Below are positions 21,752-33,238 of a stretch of 64,000 nucleotides of DNA, piece after piece. Below the pieces are notes generated by a model. That model had not been told where the DNA came from. It made no database searches and saw nothing but the letters and a program-made list of their open reading frames with translations. The position numbers were made by a program, and so were the translations under genes. The DNA is from Galerina marginata. Its lineage: Eukaryota > Basidiomycota > Agaricomycetes > Agaricales > Galerinaceae. The first letter of the stretch is position 1. The number at the start of each line of letters is the position of its first letter. The stretch spans positions 1,798,001 to 1,862,000 of the forward strand of contig JAECYW010000010.1 of the NCBI GenBank assembly GCA_023014335.1, written 5' to 3'.

Positions 21752-24301
21752 ATGTCATCGTCTTTGACTCGGAGCGTTCGATCAGAGACCGGGCATGTGA
21801 AGTTGTTGCAGGATAATGTGGTGAGCAGAAAGTCGTCGTCGATTGACATTTATGCTGAATCCAACCTAGGCCGACCACCCCATTTCGGACGCGTCGTCCC
21901 AGAGCATACACTCAAACACTGGACCCCAGAATACTCAGGAACCATTGCAAGATGAACAAGTGAGTAGATAGACGCCGGCCAAGTGTGACCTATCTTGAAT
22001 CATGCCTTACCTAGAAGCACGAAGATATGGAGCCTGAACCCCCGAAGATGTGGGACCTTGACGACCCATTCCTGTACGGACCTCCAAAGCCCGATCGTGA
22101 CCCATGGGGGATACTGCTTGAACCTCTATTGAAGAAAGATAAAATGCAATGCGACGCTTGGAAGGAAGAGGTGCAGAATTTGCTGATATTCGTGAGTTGT
22201 CATTGACTGTTGCATCACATATTGATTCACGCTAACTCTATAGGCTGGTCTCTTCTCGGCTGTGGTCACCGCGTTCATCATCGAGTCCTACAAATCACTC
22301 AAGCCTGACCCAAACGATGCTATCATTTCCTTGCTGTCCCTTATCGCAAATCGTCTCGACAACACAACTAATTCAATGATCCCGGTCTTTATTCCTTCCA
22401 CAGCTCCTGTATTGTCATTCTCCCCCAATGCGTCGTCTATCCGCCTCAATAACTTCTGGTTTATCAGCCTTATCCTCAGCCTCGGAACTGTTCTCGTTGG
22501 CATAATATCCCTCCAATGGATTCGGGAGCATCAAAATTATCCTAACTTGTCGCCTAAGGAGAGCTTCGCTCTGTTTAACATGCGAGCTGACGGGTTAAAA
22601 AAGTGGCACGTTCCCAAGATCTTCACTGCTTTGCCCTTACTCCTTCAGAGTGCCCTCGTTCTGTTCTTAGGCGGTATTATTGACTTTTTATTCGCATTTG
22701 GCGACAATGCAGTTGCAATTCCCGTCAGCATCGCCATCGTCCTGGTGATATTATTCCTCATCATCACCACTATACTTCCGACATTCCAGATCGTTCTTCT
22801 GTACCTTCCTTATCCATATGCTCGTACCAACAAAATTCCACCAGCGCAATGTCCATACAAATCGCCTCAGGCCCATGCTCTTCGAGCTATACTAAACATG
22901 ACAATGCGCCTCTTACGCAACATATCTCATGATAAAGCCCGATTCTACACTTTCGAGTTTAAAATAATCGACTTTGCAACCTATGTGTGGTTTACATGGA
23001 CAAGGCAGACATGGACGGAGTTCGACATAGCTTGGCTTCAAGTACGGAATCGATTCGTGCAAACTTCTCATGGTCACTTCATCAAGCGCTGGCTCAATGA
23101 TGTGGACCGAAATCTCCCAGTATTTGACCTTGTTCAGGCGCTCTTAAAAATGGTCGACAATCGTGACACTGACCTTATCCCAAATCCCCTGTCTGCGCAA
23201 TATCATTGCTTCGCTGAAGTTTCCACGTGGATTACTAACCCTGACATTGAACTCTGGGCATTTCCGGAGAGTTATCCTCAAGCTATTCTCGAAACCAACG
23301 CATACCTTTTAGACGTAATGACACACTGTGGGGTCCCCTATTCTCCGAGCTTGTCAACATTTTTCAACCTCAATAAGCGACTTGGATACTTAGAACTGGA
23401 CCGAACCATCTCACGGATATCAAAATTACTCCACCAAGAAAATATGCTTTTCTTCCTTCAGACTCTAGAATTATCTCATGATTTCCACGCCTTTGGCACG
23501 GCCTTTAAATTGAAAGATCACCTACTAGAACTTACAATGCGACTTTCAACGGCGGTACACACGGAAGAATATAATCTTGATGCCACTGCAGTTTGGCCCA
23601 GCTGCTTTACATTTTCATACCACTCCATCATGATTTACAGTGTACATAGCGCAGACTACAATTGTAAGTTTACTCCTGAAGAATTAGCTTTGAGCACTAC
23701 TGAAATACGCCTGTTTCTAGCCTTTTTCTGGCAGTGGGTCAATAACTTTTCAACGTTTTTCCAGAATGCTGCCCGCGTGCAGCGGCCGTATGGTCGTGGT
23801 GCAACTATGCATACCTACGCAGGTACTGCTGGTTATGTCCGTGCAGCGGCTCGAGTTAGTCTGCAGGACACCTTCAGTGCAGCCGATGGACTTCGACCAT
23901 TAATCCAAAGGAAATTTTTAGACACCTTTCAGCTGATAACGGAAAATTTAAACAGAGAGCTGGCCTCACCAGATTTTCGCGAACCGAGCCTGTTATTCTA
24001 CCTTACTGCTCTGTACCTTTGTGCCAGAACAGGGCGTTATGACCCCCACCACGCATGCCTGGACGGTCTTCTTTCGGCAATGCACACCTACAAGGAACGA
24101 ACAATAGACGCAGGTTTTAGCAATAAAACCCTGGAGGCAATATATTGTGAAGCCGATCCAATCAATGAACCAACGGCGACAGCTAGATTCTCTCCTGAAT
24201 GGTGGAACCTTTTGAAAAATCCTAGCACTGGTGCCAGTGGCAGTTCAATATCTGTCAGGTCGCATCTTTCCACCGAGCAAGCAATACAACCAGATACGTA
24301 G
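21752..24301 (+). CDS. DUF6535-family multi-pass membrane protein (A5)
   Basis: Exons 21752-21820, 21870-21959, 22015-22191, 22244-23663 and 23721-24301 give about 778 residues. The start MSSSLTRSV aligns with the A2 and A3 starts; one leader exon fewer is present. The core shows PKMWDLDDPFLYGPPK, DPWGILLEPL, then AGLFSAVVTAFIIESYK after a phase-0 intron. Hydrophobic segments follow at about residues 115-135, 165-190, 240-265 and 275-300. The C-terminal half has SAQYHCFAEVSTWIT, HQENMLFFLQ, FFWQWVNNFSTFF, DFREPSLLFYLTALYL and TYKERTIDAG. The last intron is 57 nt with no in-frame stop, so retention would add 19 residues without truncation. No lesion was found; this is the cleanest complete member. 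The function of the family is unknown; hydrophobic segments place it in a membrane. Confidence 0.88.
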
Positions 24302-24676
24302 CATTGAACTGCCATTTGTGAAACCGCTTTCCTTCTTATTTTATTTCATTGTCCATACCCATTGCATGCTCCCAGTATCTGAATGACTGAAATGTGTCTC
24401 AAAAAGTAGTTTTACAATGATATACTAGTACAGAAATCACCGAAGTCAGTAAGGCGTAGGCTGGAATGGCTGGAATTTCATAGAGTATGCCCCACCCTTT
24501 AGGCTGTTCTCTAGACATTTTATATAAAGTGCTTGGGGTAGACGAGGCTGAAGGGTATCAGTGGCATTCTTTTGATAAAGGAAAACGCAAGAGACTTACT
24601 AAACGGCCAATACTGGTCCTATGAACGTCGAAGAGACCCAGGGGTTGCATGGCACTAATGTTCATCTACATTGGAA
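24302..24676. other. 3' flank of A5
   Basis: About 375 bases separate A5 from the convergent MYND gene. AT-rich, with no gene seen. It must hold the ends of both transcripts. Confidence 0.4.
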
Positions 24677-25611
24677 TCAGCAAGGGACACCAATAAATTC
24701 AAAAAAAAACAGGCTCACATCACTGAGGGCATCCCGAGGTGATCTATTGTCTCCTTTGGGAAGTTCCATCGACATAACCATGACGGAGCCAAGTGCACCG
24801 TCTGGTTTCCTTCGCTTTGCATCGTCTTCTAACACCGTTCTGGGAGAAACGGGATTCATGTTGAGGTCACCGCGATTAGAATAAATGTCATCTATGACTG
24901 TCATCGGGACAACCTCAACTCCAACGAGGTCATAATACGTGCGCGGGTTGGAAGAATCCGTACGTCGTAGGGTCAGAGCGAGGATGTGTGTCTGTGCGCG
25001 AGTGATATCTCGGGTGAGTTCAAGGAGGTTCCATGCAGAGACGGTCAGCGTGTCCCTAGAGAAGGTAAGAGCGTTTAAACTCTCGATGTAGAAATATTTA
25101 CCCATTGTGATCATTGGCCCATGCGGAGATGTCTTTCAAGATATCACCCCTGATTTAGAATAAGTTCGCGTCTTAAAGAAAGCAGAAAATATTTGCCTTG
25201 TGCGTTTAGTCTCTCCTTTCTTGACCTTGAGGGGTTTTTCGCCTATCAGTACGCCATTATAGTTCAAAGCCTTGTTCATCAAGTACTGAGGACTATAGAA
25301 CCAGCAGCGATGAAAGGTTGGCCTTTAGATGCCCAATAAAATGACAATCACGGACCATAAAGGCTTATGCGACGGCCAGTCAGCTTTCTGACTATTTTAA
25401 ATGAGTTTAACGATTTGCCGAAATAAATTTCTGTACGCCACCATTCGACAGAGCAGTAAGGAGCCGCTCGGCATTTTGAACATCGGCGAAGAGATGCATT
25501 CGGACTTTCAGGCTTCCCGCATTTTGCACAGAGAGTCTTGTCAGGAAGTGGTGGAAAACTCAAGCCGTCCATGGGAACACTTCCGACTCCAAGAGGCCTA
25601 AGGTTCGACAT
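24677..25611 (-). CDS. MYND-type zinc-finger protein
   Basis: Read on the minus strand, exons 25611-25442, 25391-25356, 25292-25197, 25149-25102 and 25055-24677 join in frame to about 242 residues. The N-terminus carries a complete MYND finger. The first cysteine pairs are CAKC and CSKC, then YCS within exon 1; the exon junction creates the next Cys, giving CQKADWPSHKPLC. MYND fingers bind zinc and usually mediate protein-protein contacts. The rest reads DISAWANDHNGD, AWNLLELTRDITRAQTHIL and TYYDLVGVEVVPM, the pattern of small fungal MYND proteins of unknown role. Intron 3 uses a GC donor (AAG then GCAAAT), the only way I found to keep the frame. An upstream in-frame ATG at 25719 is possible, but 25611 gives the usual short leader. 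The gene sits antisense between two array members. Confidence 0.75.
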
Positions 25612-26017
25612 TATGGCGAGAGGGTTAAGAGAAGGAACAAAGAAAGAAAGCAAGCGGCCGCCTAGATATGATAAAGAGATGTTCCCACAGTCTGCAGGTT
25701 TGATTAGATCGTAAGTCAAACAACTTCAACAACTTGAAGTATTGTACAACGTGCCCTACATATTAACCAAGGCCGAACTTTCATCGAAGTTTCAATGCTG
25801 TACTTTGCAGATGGAATTGCGTGTTCTAAGGTTCGTTTCCAAGTTTTCTTGCATGCAACTCGGCTAAATTCTCGTAGCATAGCTCTGTATTTGGCAGAAC
25901 CTATGCACCGCTGGCAGCTTGAGGAAGTTTTTATTCAAGTTTGAGAAATGATTCATGGGTACCTCGTTAGGGCCCTGTATTCTTTAACCACTACCACTTG
26001 GGGATCCTTTCTTTGTG
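25612..26017. promoter_or_regulatory. Divergent intergenic region, MYND gene / A6
   Basis: This is the shared upstream region of the MYND gene (minus) and A6 (plus). No motif can be assigned with confidence. Confidence 0.3.
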
Positions 26018-28382
26018 ATGTCCTATCAGAAGATCTACTTGGGAACTGAGTGCAGAAGTGCTGAAGAGCCATTGCCGGGCGAACAGGCGAGTGTCATATA
26101 TCTTGCCAGTTGTTTATCTAACCAAAGCCGACCATATACAGAGGGACAATGATATCAATGGGGAACCAGTTGAACCACCGAAGGTGTGGGATTTCAAGGA
26201 CCCATTCGTCTTCGCTCCTCCTAAACCTGATCGCGACCCGTGGAGTATCTTGTTGGAACCTCTGATGGAAAAAGATAGGATACAATGTGAGGCTTGGAAG
26301 GACGAGGTGCAGAATCTCTTGATATTTGTGAGGCTCTTCTCCCTCATTTTGGATTGTGTGTTGACCAAGTGTTGACTTTCGGACTTGTTTTTCAGGCTGG
26401 CCTCTTCTCGGCTGTTGTCACAGCCTTTATCATCGAGTCCTATAAGTCACTCAAGCCCGATCCAAACGACGCCATCATCTCCTTGCTGTCGGTTATCGCA
26501 AATCGTCTTGATAACACCGCCAACTCCACCTTGGTGTTGCCCACTTCGATGGCTGGACCATCCTTCTCGCCCAATATGTCGTCAATCCGCGTTAATACCT
26601 TCTGGTTCATCAGCCTCGTCCTGAGCCTCGCAACTGTTCTCGTCGGCATAATTTCTCTCCAATGGATCCGAGAACATCAGACTTATCCGAAACTATCGCC
26701 TAAAGAAACCTATGCTTTGTTTAACATGCGGGCCGAGGGGTTGGAAAGTTGGCAGATACCGAAAATTTTTACAGCGTTGCCCTTACTCCTTCAAAGTGCT
26801 CTTGTACTCTTTTTGAGCGGCATCATGGATTTTTTGTCGTCTTTTGGCGGTATTGTGGTCATTCCCGTAGGGACCGTGACAGCACTTATACTATTGTTTC
26901 TCATCGCCACCACCGTACTTCCGGGTCTCCAAGGGTCTCTACTGTTTCTTCCTTATCCGTATTTGCGCTCCAGGAAAACCCCACCAGCCCCATGCCCGTA
27001 CAAATCCCCTCAAGCGCATGCCTTTCGCTCCGTACTGAGATCTATCATTCGAATTGGCTCCAGAATCCTTCCTGGCCGACAATTATGGCGCAAGACGCAC
27101 CGCTTTGCAACCTATATAGGGTTGACGTGGACTGGCCAGAGATGGGCGGAATTCGACATGGCCTGGCTACGCTTGCGGGACGCATTCGCGAGACGTTCTT
27201 GTGGTCGGCTCTTTGAAGAGCACTATTATTTTGAAGACGTCCCAATGTATGACCTCGCCTGTGGCCTCATGGCAAGTGTTCAGAGCCGCGATATCGACCT
27301 CGTCCAAAACTCTCTCTCAGCGCAGTATAATTGCTTCAATGAAATATCGCAATGGACAACTACGGACTCCCCAGAATTAGTCACAATGAGGGAAGATAGC
27401 CATCTTCTCCAAACCAGAGCGTATCTTCGAAACTTGATGGTGTCCGATCGCGCAGCTCTCTCGCATTTTTTCCGCTCCGATGCTCTTGGCGACTCGCATC
27501 TTGAAACTCAAAGGGAAAACGAAACGGGTCTGGCCAAAATACTTCACTATGAAAATTTGTTTTTCTTTCTTCGGTTCCTTCGGAAATACCGCGGGTTTGA
27601 AGAGCTGTTCGACCACAAGTTGGAGTTAACCACTCGACTCTCAGCAATCGCTCACAAAGAAGAATATGGTCATTACGCTACTTCACAAAATTCAGCATGG
27701 ACCGATATCCAGGCTGAGTATAATGTTGTTCCATTCTACTTTGCTGGCAAAGGAAATGATCGTCGTAGGTTTCAATTTTGCACACTAAAGCTTGTACTGA
27801 TGTCTCGTTCTAGATATCTTCATTTTTCAATGGGTCAACAATTTTCTCATGTTTTTCCAAGGTGTTGCTCGTATTCAGCCGCCATATACCTTTGGGGGAA
27901 CTTTTTATACACACCCACTCATCTTTGACTATGTGACTGTATCAACCCGCATTGACCTCCATAAAGTCTTCGAACTTAACGAGGGACTTGGACCGGCGAT
28001 ACAAAAGAAATTCTCAGAAATAATTCAATTCCTAACGGACGACCTGATGCGACAAATATCCTCACCAAACTTTCGCGAACCGAACCTCTTGTTCTACATC
28101 ACCGCTCTATACCTCCACGCTACTCGTCGTCCGTTTCACCATAGTCTGTACGGCCTCCTGTCGGCAATGCGAGCGTACAAGCAACGAACGATAGACCTGG
28201 GCATGGCCAGTCCGATCATAGAAGAAAGCTATGGACGCAACCTTGATCCATACGACATTCGATTTTCCCGCAAGTGGTGGGATTTTCTAAAATATCCTCG
28301 CGTTCGCGACCGTTCAGTATCTAATGCCTCCCGTGATCCAAACATCGTCGAAACAGGAGAGCCTCCAAGTCGTCACGGTTGA
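26018..28382 (+). CDS. DUF6535-family multi-pass membrane protein (A6)
   Basis: Exons 26018-26086, 26142-26327, 26396-27764 and 27814-28382 give about 730 residues. The first exon ends GEQ, aligned to DEQ of A3 and A5, but the following intron starts GCGAGT, where the paralogues have GTGAGT or GTAGGT: a GC-AG intron. The core reads PPKVWDFKDPFVFAPPKPD, DPWSILLEPLMEKD, then AGLFSAVVTAFIIESYK, with family hydrophobic segments and a soluble half containing SAQYNCFNEISQWTT, HYENLFFFL, FQWVNNF, NFREPNLLFYITALYLHA and AYKQRTIDLG. The final intron is only 49 nt. It is the most diverged intact member and ends the array. The tail is a short Ser/Arg-rich segment. Function unknown. Confidence 0.85.
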
Positions 28383-28928
28383 CCCAATATTTGGGCATCA
28401 CGTCAGTTACGGTCAGTATGATATTCTTTACTGCCTGTATGGACGCCATCTGCCTGTCTTTTTATTTTTATTCCACGAACCCCCTTTGTGGCTGAGGCAT
28501 TTGGTATAGTGTAGCGAGCTACTCGAGTACATACACACCTGCTTCTCGGTGTTCTCTAATGTCTATCTAACTACTCGAGTAGGGTGTATGTCCTTTAAAA
28601 TTGGTTGTACTTACCTTCCAATTTATCTCCGCCTTTTGTTACATGAATACACCCATATCATATCATATAATGTCTTGATAGCATTGAAGGATATTTCCAG
28701 GCGTCCACGACTTCGGGGGTTATCGCAATCGCAACTTGTCGGTATTTTCGCGGCCACGTGACCTGGCGCGTAGATGAACTCAACAAATTACCACGGTTGA
28801 AGTTGACTAGAACAACGAGGCTTACTTATATTTCAACGTCAAGCCAACCTCCAGCGCCATCCTCAAGGCTCGAAGACCACTACTGCAAGAACGGGATTTA
28901 TCCGGCGCCAATCCAACGAGTTTCTGCT
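28383..28928. promoter_or_regulatory. Kinesin upstream region with twin TACTCGAGTA palindromes
   Basis: The 10-base palindrome TACTCGAGTA occurs at 28520-28529 and 28572-28581. Beside them CATACACACC and GGGTGTATG are near-complementary, so the two sites sit in a larger imperfect inverted repeat. These are possible binding sites or a hairpin. The kinesin start codon is 28929; an in-frame upstream ATG-less stretch from 28758 is not conserved-looking. Confidence 0.35.
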
Positions 28929-31900
28929 ATGAATCGTAACAGTACTGTTCCAAGTACACCATCGGCCTCCAGAGCGGTTCGGCCAGCACCATTCACGCCA
29001 AAACGGCCTTTATCTGCGCAGTCTAATGCGTCGTCTACGAGTACTGCGTCAACAACGACAACAGAGCAGCTTAATGCTCGTCTATCGCGCGCAAACACCC
29101 CTATCCTGCTTAACTCGACTCACAAGAAGTATAAGGCTCCGCTGTCAGTGGAATCGCGGACGAAGAATGTTTCCTCGTCTTTCAAGCCAAAATCTGCTCT
29201 AGCTCCAGTCCCTGGGACACCTACGAAGAAAGACGGGTCTCAGAGCCGGCCGAGGACACCAAATACCCCAAGGAGCAGAAGTGGTGCGGAGAGCCCATCG
29301 TTGATGCCTGCAACAAGCGAGATGGACGTCAGCAATGTCGATCCTGAGCATGTTCTTGTGGATTCGCAGACTGTAGAACCTGGGGATATCAGCGGCGAGA
29401 TCGACGAGGTCTGGCTGAGAACTGCTGATCTCGACCAGGGAAAGGAAGACAAAGTTATGGTTTCGATAAGGTGTCCCTTTTGTTTAATAATTACTTTGAG
29501 TTTATACTAACATATTCCAGGATACGACCTACTGATTCAACTTCGGCATGGATCCCTACGGCTGCTACGAACTCGCTCAAACTTGACCCAAATTTCTCCA
29601 GGGGTGCCTCAACTACCTCAACGGGAACTGCTAATCCCGCCAATACCTCTTTCAACTTTGACGCAGTCCTCACAGGGACACCAAACAAGCCGGTGTACAC
29701 TACTGTTGCCCGCTCCCATGTTCAAGCCGCCATGGAGGGGTACAACGCCGTCGTCTTCGCATATGGCCAAACAGCCTCTGGGAAAACGTTCACACTCTCT
29801 GGAGATGATGTTGAGCCTGGTATCATTCCTCGAGCGATGCGCGACGTCTTTGGCTTCATCAAGAGAACACCAGAGAGGGAATACCTTCTCAGATGCAGTT
29901 ATCTCGAAATTTACAACGAGACGATTGTGGACCTCCTCGCACCACCGATGATGGCGAAAGCAAACCAAGTCCAAATCCAAGGGGGTGCTGGTGGTGATAT
30001 CATCCTTAGCCCCCTGCGAGAAGAGGTCGTTACAAGTCTTAAAGGCGTCAAGGATGTCCTAAAGAGAGGAGAGGGTAACAGGCGTACAGCCTGCACTGAC
30101 TGGAATGAACGATCCAGTCGGAGCCATAGCGTTTTCCGCCTGGTTATCGAAAGCAGGGAAAGAGGATCGTCACACAATTCTGACGACGACGACGAAGACA
30201 TGCCCAGCCCGCAGATGAACGGACGGCAAACTCCTGGATTTAGTGGGCGCCAAACACCTGGTGGACGACAGACGCCAGGCCTTAATGGGAGGCAAACTCC
30301 CGGGCTAGGAGGCCCGCGGTTGCAATCAAGAGGAGGACGAAGTGTGCAGACATCTGTTCTGGTAAATATTTTTAATATTGACCTTTAAAGTCGTTCTAAG
30401 ATTTTGTGTAGAGCCTCATTGATTTGGCTGGGTCGGAGAAGGCAACATCCGATAAGGAAAGGACGAGAGAAGGAAAATACATCAACACCAGGTCCGCTTC
30501 TAAATATTCAAATTACAAAATCCCTAGCCTAACTTTTCCTTTTCTTTAGTTTGCTCACTCTCGGCACCGTTATCGGTACCCTAGCAGATAATGCAGCAAA
30601 GAACAAAACCGACCATGTACCGTATCGCAACTCGAAGCTGACGCGCATGCTGCAGCCCTCACTGTCAGGCAATGCTCGTATAAGTGTTATTTGCACCATC
30701 AACCCAGACCCTGGAGCTGTTTCAGAAAGCATGAGTACATTACTTTTCGCGAAGAGGATCAAGAACGTACAGGTATGTGATAATTTTTTCCTTTGAGTTT
30801 ACTCATTTGAATATGAAGCTGATGGTATTGCTGTTTTGTAGCTTAATGCGAAGAAGAAAGAAGTTGTGGACACCGACGCTCTCATTGAACGATACCGCAA
30901 GGAGATCGAGGAGCTCAAAGCCCGTCTGGCAGAACGTGAAGCTGATGTTCCTGTTCGCAATCGTCGACTTTCTGCTCGCGAGGTATGTTGTTGTCTCGTC
31001 CGCGACTAATTTTTTGCTGATGCACTGGTTTCAAAATCAATTAGCAAATCGATGAATCTAAAGCCATGCGCGACCTAAACGGCAGAATTCAACAACTGAC
31101 CAAGCTCATCCTCACGAGCGCAACAGTAGAAGAAAGCAGAGCCGACGACAACGACGATGACGCCAGGCCCGTCAGCCCTATCAAGATCGATTTCGACATG
31201 TCACCGTACCAGCTGCAGCAAGAGCTCCTCGCAGCTCGTTTACAGCTCGAGTCACAGGCAAACCAGATTTTATCTTTGGAGTCGTCTCTCCTTGCCCGTC
31301 CGCCGCTGTCAGCGGATGCATCCCTGGATGAAAAGAACCAGTTGATTGCTGAGCAGACGAAGACGATTCGGGAGCTGGAGATCGTTGTACGAGGGTATGA
31401 AGAGAACCTCGGCGAGCCGCTGAGAAAGGTCAAAGAGGACGTGGAGAAGGAATGGGAGGAGAAACTTGAGACGGAGAGGGGGAAAACCGAGAAGGCCGAG
31501 AAATGGGCGGAAGAGCTTGTTAAGGTTTTGGAGAAGGAGAAGAAGGTTCGTTTTGTATTTTGAACTTGATTTTGTTTGCTGAAGATTTCCTCTTATACAG
31601 GCGAAGCAGACGCTAGAAGAAGAGCGACGTGCTCTTGCCGCATTCGTCTCCAAGTTCGATTCTCTCGGCCTGGGCCTTTCGGTGCCTCCGTCCAAACTAA
31701 AGCCACCCATGCCAACACCGGGGGGTGCCATGACCGCCTACGAGCGGCGCCAATCGCGCTCCTTCTCCTCCAACCGGCTACCCAGGATATCAGACGTGAC
31801 GATCACGCAAGACATGACTGGCACATCCATCTACTCGGTCTCCGAGAGCAGCCCCACGCGGCTCGACCGAGTGACGGCGCGCGCGCAGCCGAGCCTGTTC

Positions 31901-32122
31901 GACCAAGCCATGCCTGAGGAGGTTGGCGTGGTGGATGTGAGCTTTGACGAGATTGAGGTGGAGCGGCAGCTTTTGGAGATGTCGATGTGTGTGCAGCCTG
32001 GGAGTGCGGGGATGGAGAAGTTGTTTGGGTCGTCGGTTTCTTCTGAGAAGGGGACTGGTGGGAAGAGCAGAGAGGTGTTAGGGGATAAGGAGAATATTTT
32101 GCCCGCTGCTTTGAGGGCGTGA
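28929..32122 (+). CDS. Kinesin motor protein, kinesin-7 (CENP-E/Kip2)-like
   Basis: Seven exons (28929-29470, 29521-30361, 30412-30491, 30550-30772, 30842-30982, 31045-31545, 31601-32122) give about 949 residues. A Ser/Thr/Pro-rich basic extension of about 175 residues precedes the motor, which starts at VMVSIRIRP. The ATP-binding P-loop GQTASGKT is near residue 263, switch I is NERSSRSH and switch II is DLAGSE; the microtubule-binding VPYRNSKLTRMLQ and the neck-side NPDPGAVSESMSTLLFAKR follow. Behind the motor come coiled-coil segments (ERYRKEIEELKARL; a long Glu/Lys-rich helix around 31300-31600) and a Ser-rich tail. A motor with an N-terminal extension resembles fungal Kip2-type kinesins that transport cargo or act at microtubule plus ends. 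A Gly/Arg/Pro-rich insertion of about 70 residues with repeated GRQTPG lies between switch I and switch II, in the loop before the strand with DLAGSE. Confidence 0.92.
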
Positions 32123-32524
32123 ATGACCTTGAAAGAGGAGTGTTGCGGATGATGTAGAATAGAGCTTGCCGGTCGGGCTGGTGATTTGGTTTCTGTTTTC
32201 TTTGGACAGTGTATTCTAGTTTGTTTTCCGTTCTGTCTCGTTCTGTCCTGTTGTTCTGTCGTCGTCGTCACTGCTGTGTTTTGCATACCATTCTGATAAC
32301 ATCTCGCATACCAATCCGTTCAATGATCACGCCCTAACCATATATTCTGTGGAGTTTTTAAAATTTCCAAGCTTGCCTAGGAGAACGCATGGGACATGAT
32401 CTGGAAGAAAATACACATTTGAAAGAATACAGCATCCATGGATCGATGGAAGTGTTACATCATGCACATACATATACACAAATACAATTGTAGGCTCAGC
32501 ACTTTTGGTTTATTTATTCAGTTG
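32123..32524. other. Convergent intergenic region, kinesin / GFA gene
   Basis: About 400 bases hold the two 3' ends. Pyrimidine-rich near 32200-32280. No gene is seen. Confidence 0.4.
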
Positions 32525-33238
32525 CTAGTCTTTGAAGAGCTTGTGTTTCTTATGCCATTCTTCAAGGGAGTCGGGTGCGTATCCTTCGTATACATCCTTT
32601 CTACCCTCAGGCAGGCGAACGTAGGACGGTTTGGAGTCGAGCTTGATGCAGGTCTAATAGATATCGATCAGGTTTGAACGGGAATAACGAGGGAAACTCT
32701 AATTACAAGGGTTTTTGGAGCTTCCAGCTCGGGAGAATCGATGGCAGAGGCAAAAGGATGGATGTACTCTGGCCTGGGATTTTGTGTAAGCGATTGCGAT
32801 GATTGTGATGACAGGATTGATCACACCAGGTGGCGTCATACAGCCAAAGCATGGCCGAGCATTTCTTGCAAAAGTTTCTCTCCGAAGAAGCAATCTTTTT
32901 TTCCGGAGTGTCTCGGTTGAGCACCGCCTTGTAGATACTAGTTTGTATATTATGAGTTGCGCAGAGATGTGTTATCAGAATGTCGATACCTGAGGTTCTC
33001 TTTTCCTTCGACTTTCAAAGTCTTGCTGTGACCCCCGAGATTAATGGATCCACCTACACCGCCGACCTTCCGGCAGATCGAGCAGAGACAAAGCTATTAA
33101 ACGATTCGTAATTCATTTTAGCAAAGGAAGATATGATTCTGAGAAACTAAGACGCACTTGGTATGGCACAGCAGTGCTCGATTCAACGCTAAATCTCACG
33201 GCTCCGCAGTGGCAGCTTCCTTTCAACTCGACAGGCAT
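32525..33238 (-). CDS. GFA-domain (CENP-V/glutathione-dependent formaldehyde-activating fold) protein
   Basis: Minus-strand exons 33238-33158, 33093-32990, 32937-32827, 32773-32707 and 32653-32525 join exactly in frame to about 163 residues. The start MPVELKGSCHCGAVRF is the usual start of the family; an upstream methionine at 33325 has no family support. Zinc-ligand cysteines are visible: CHC at residues 9 and 11, then CLCSICR around 29-34, and CKKC further on, followed by LYDATWPEY and IDSPEL. The fold binds zinc through these cysteines. Members include glutathione-dependent formaldehyde-activating enzymes, but fungal members are numerous and mostly of unknown substrate, so only a possible carbon-sulphur lyase or glutathione-adduct role can be suggested. 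Its length is normal and all core cysteines are present. Confidence 0.85.
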
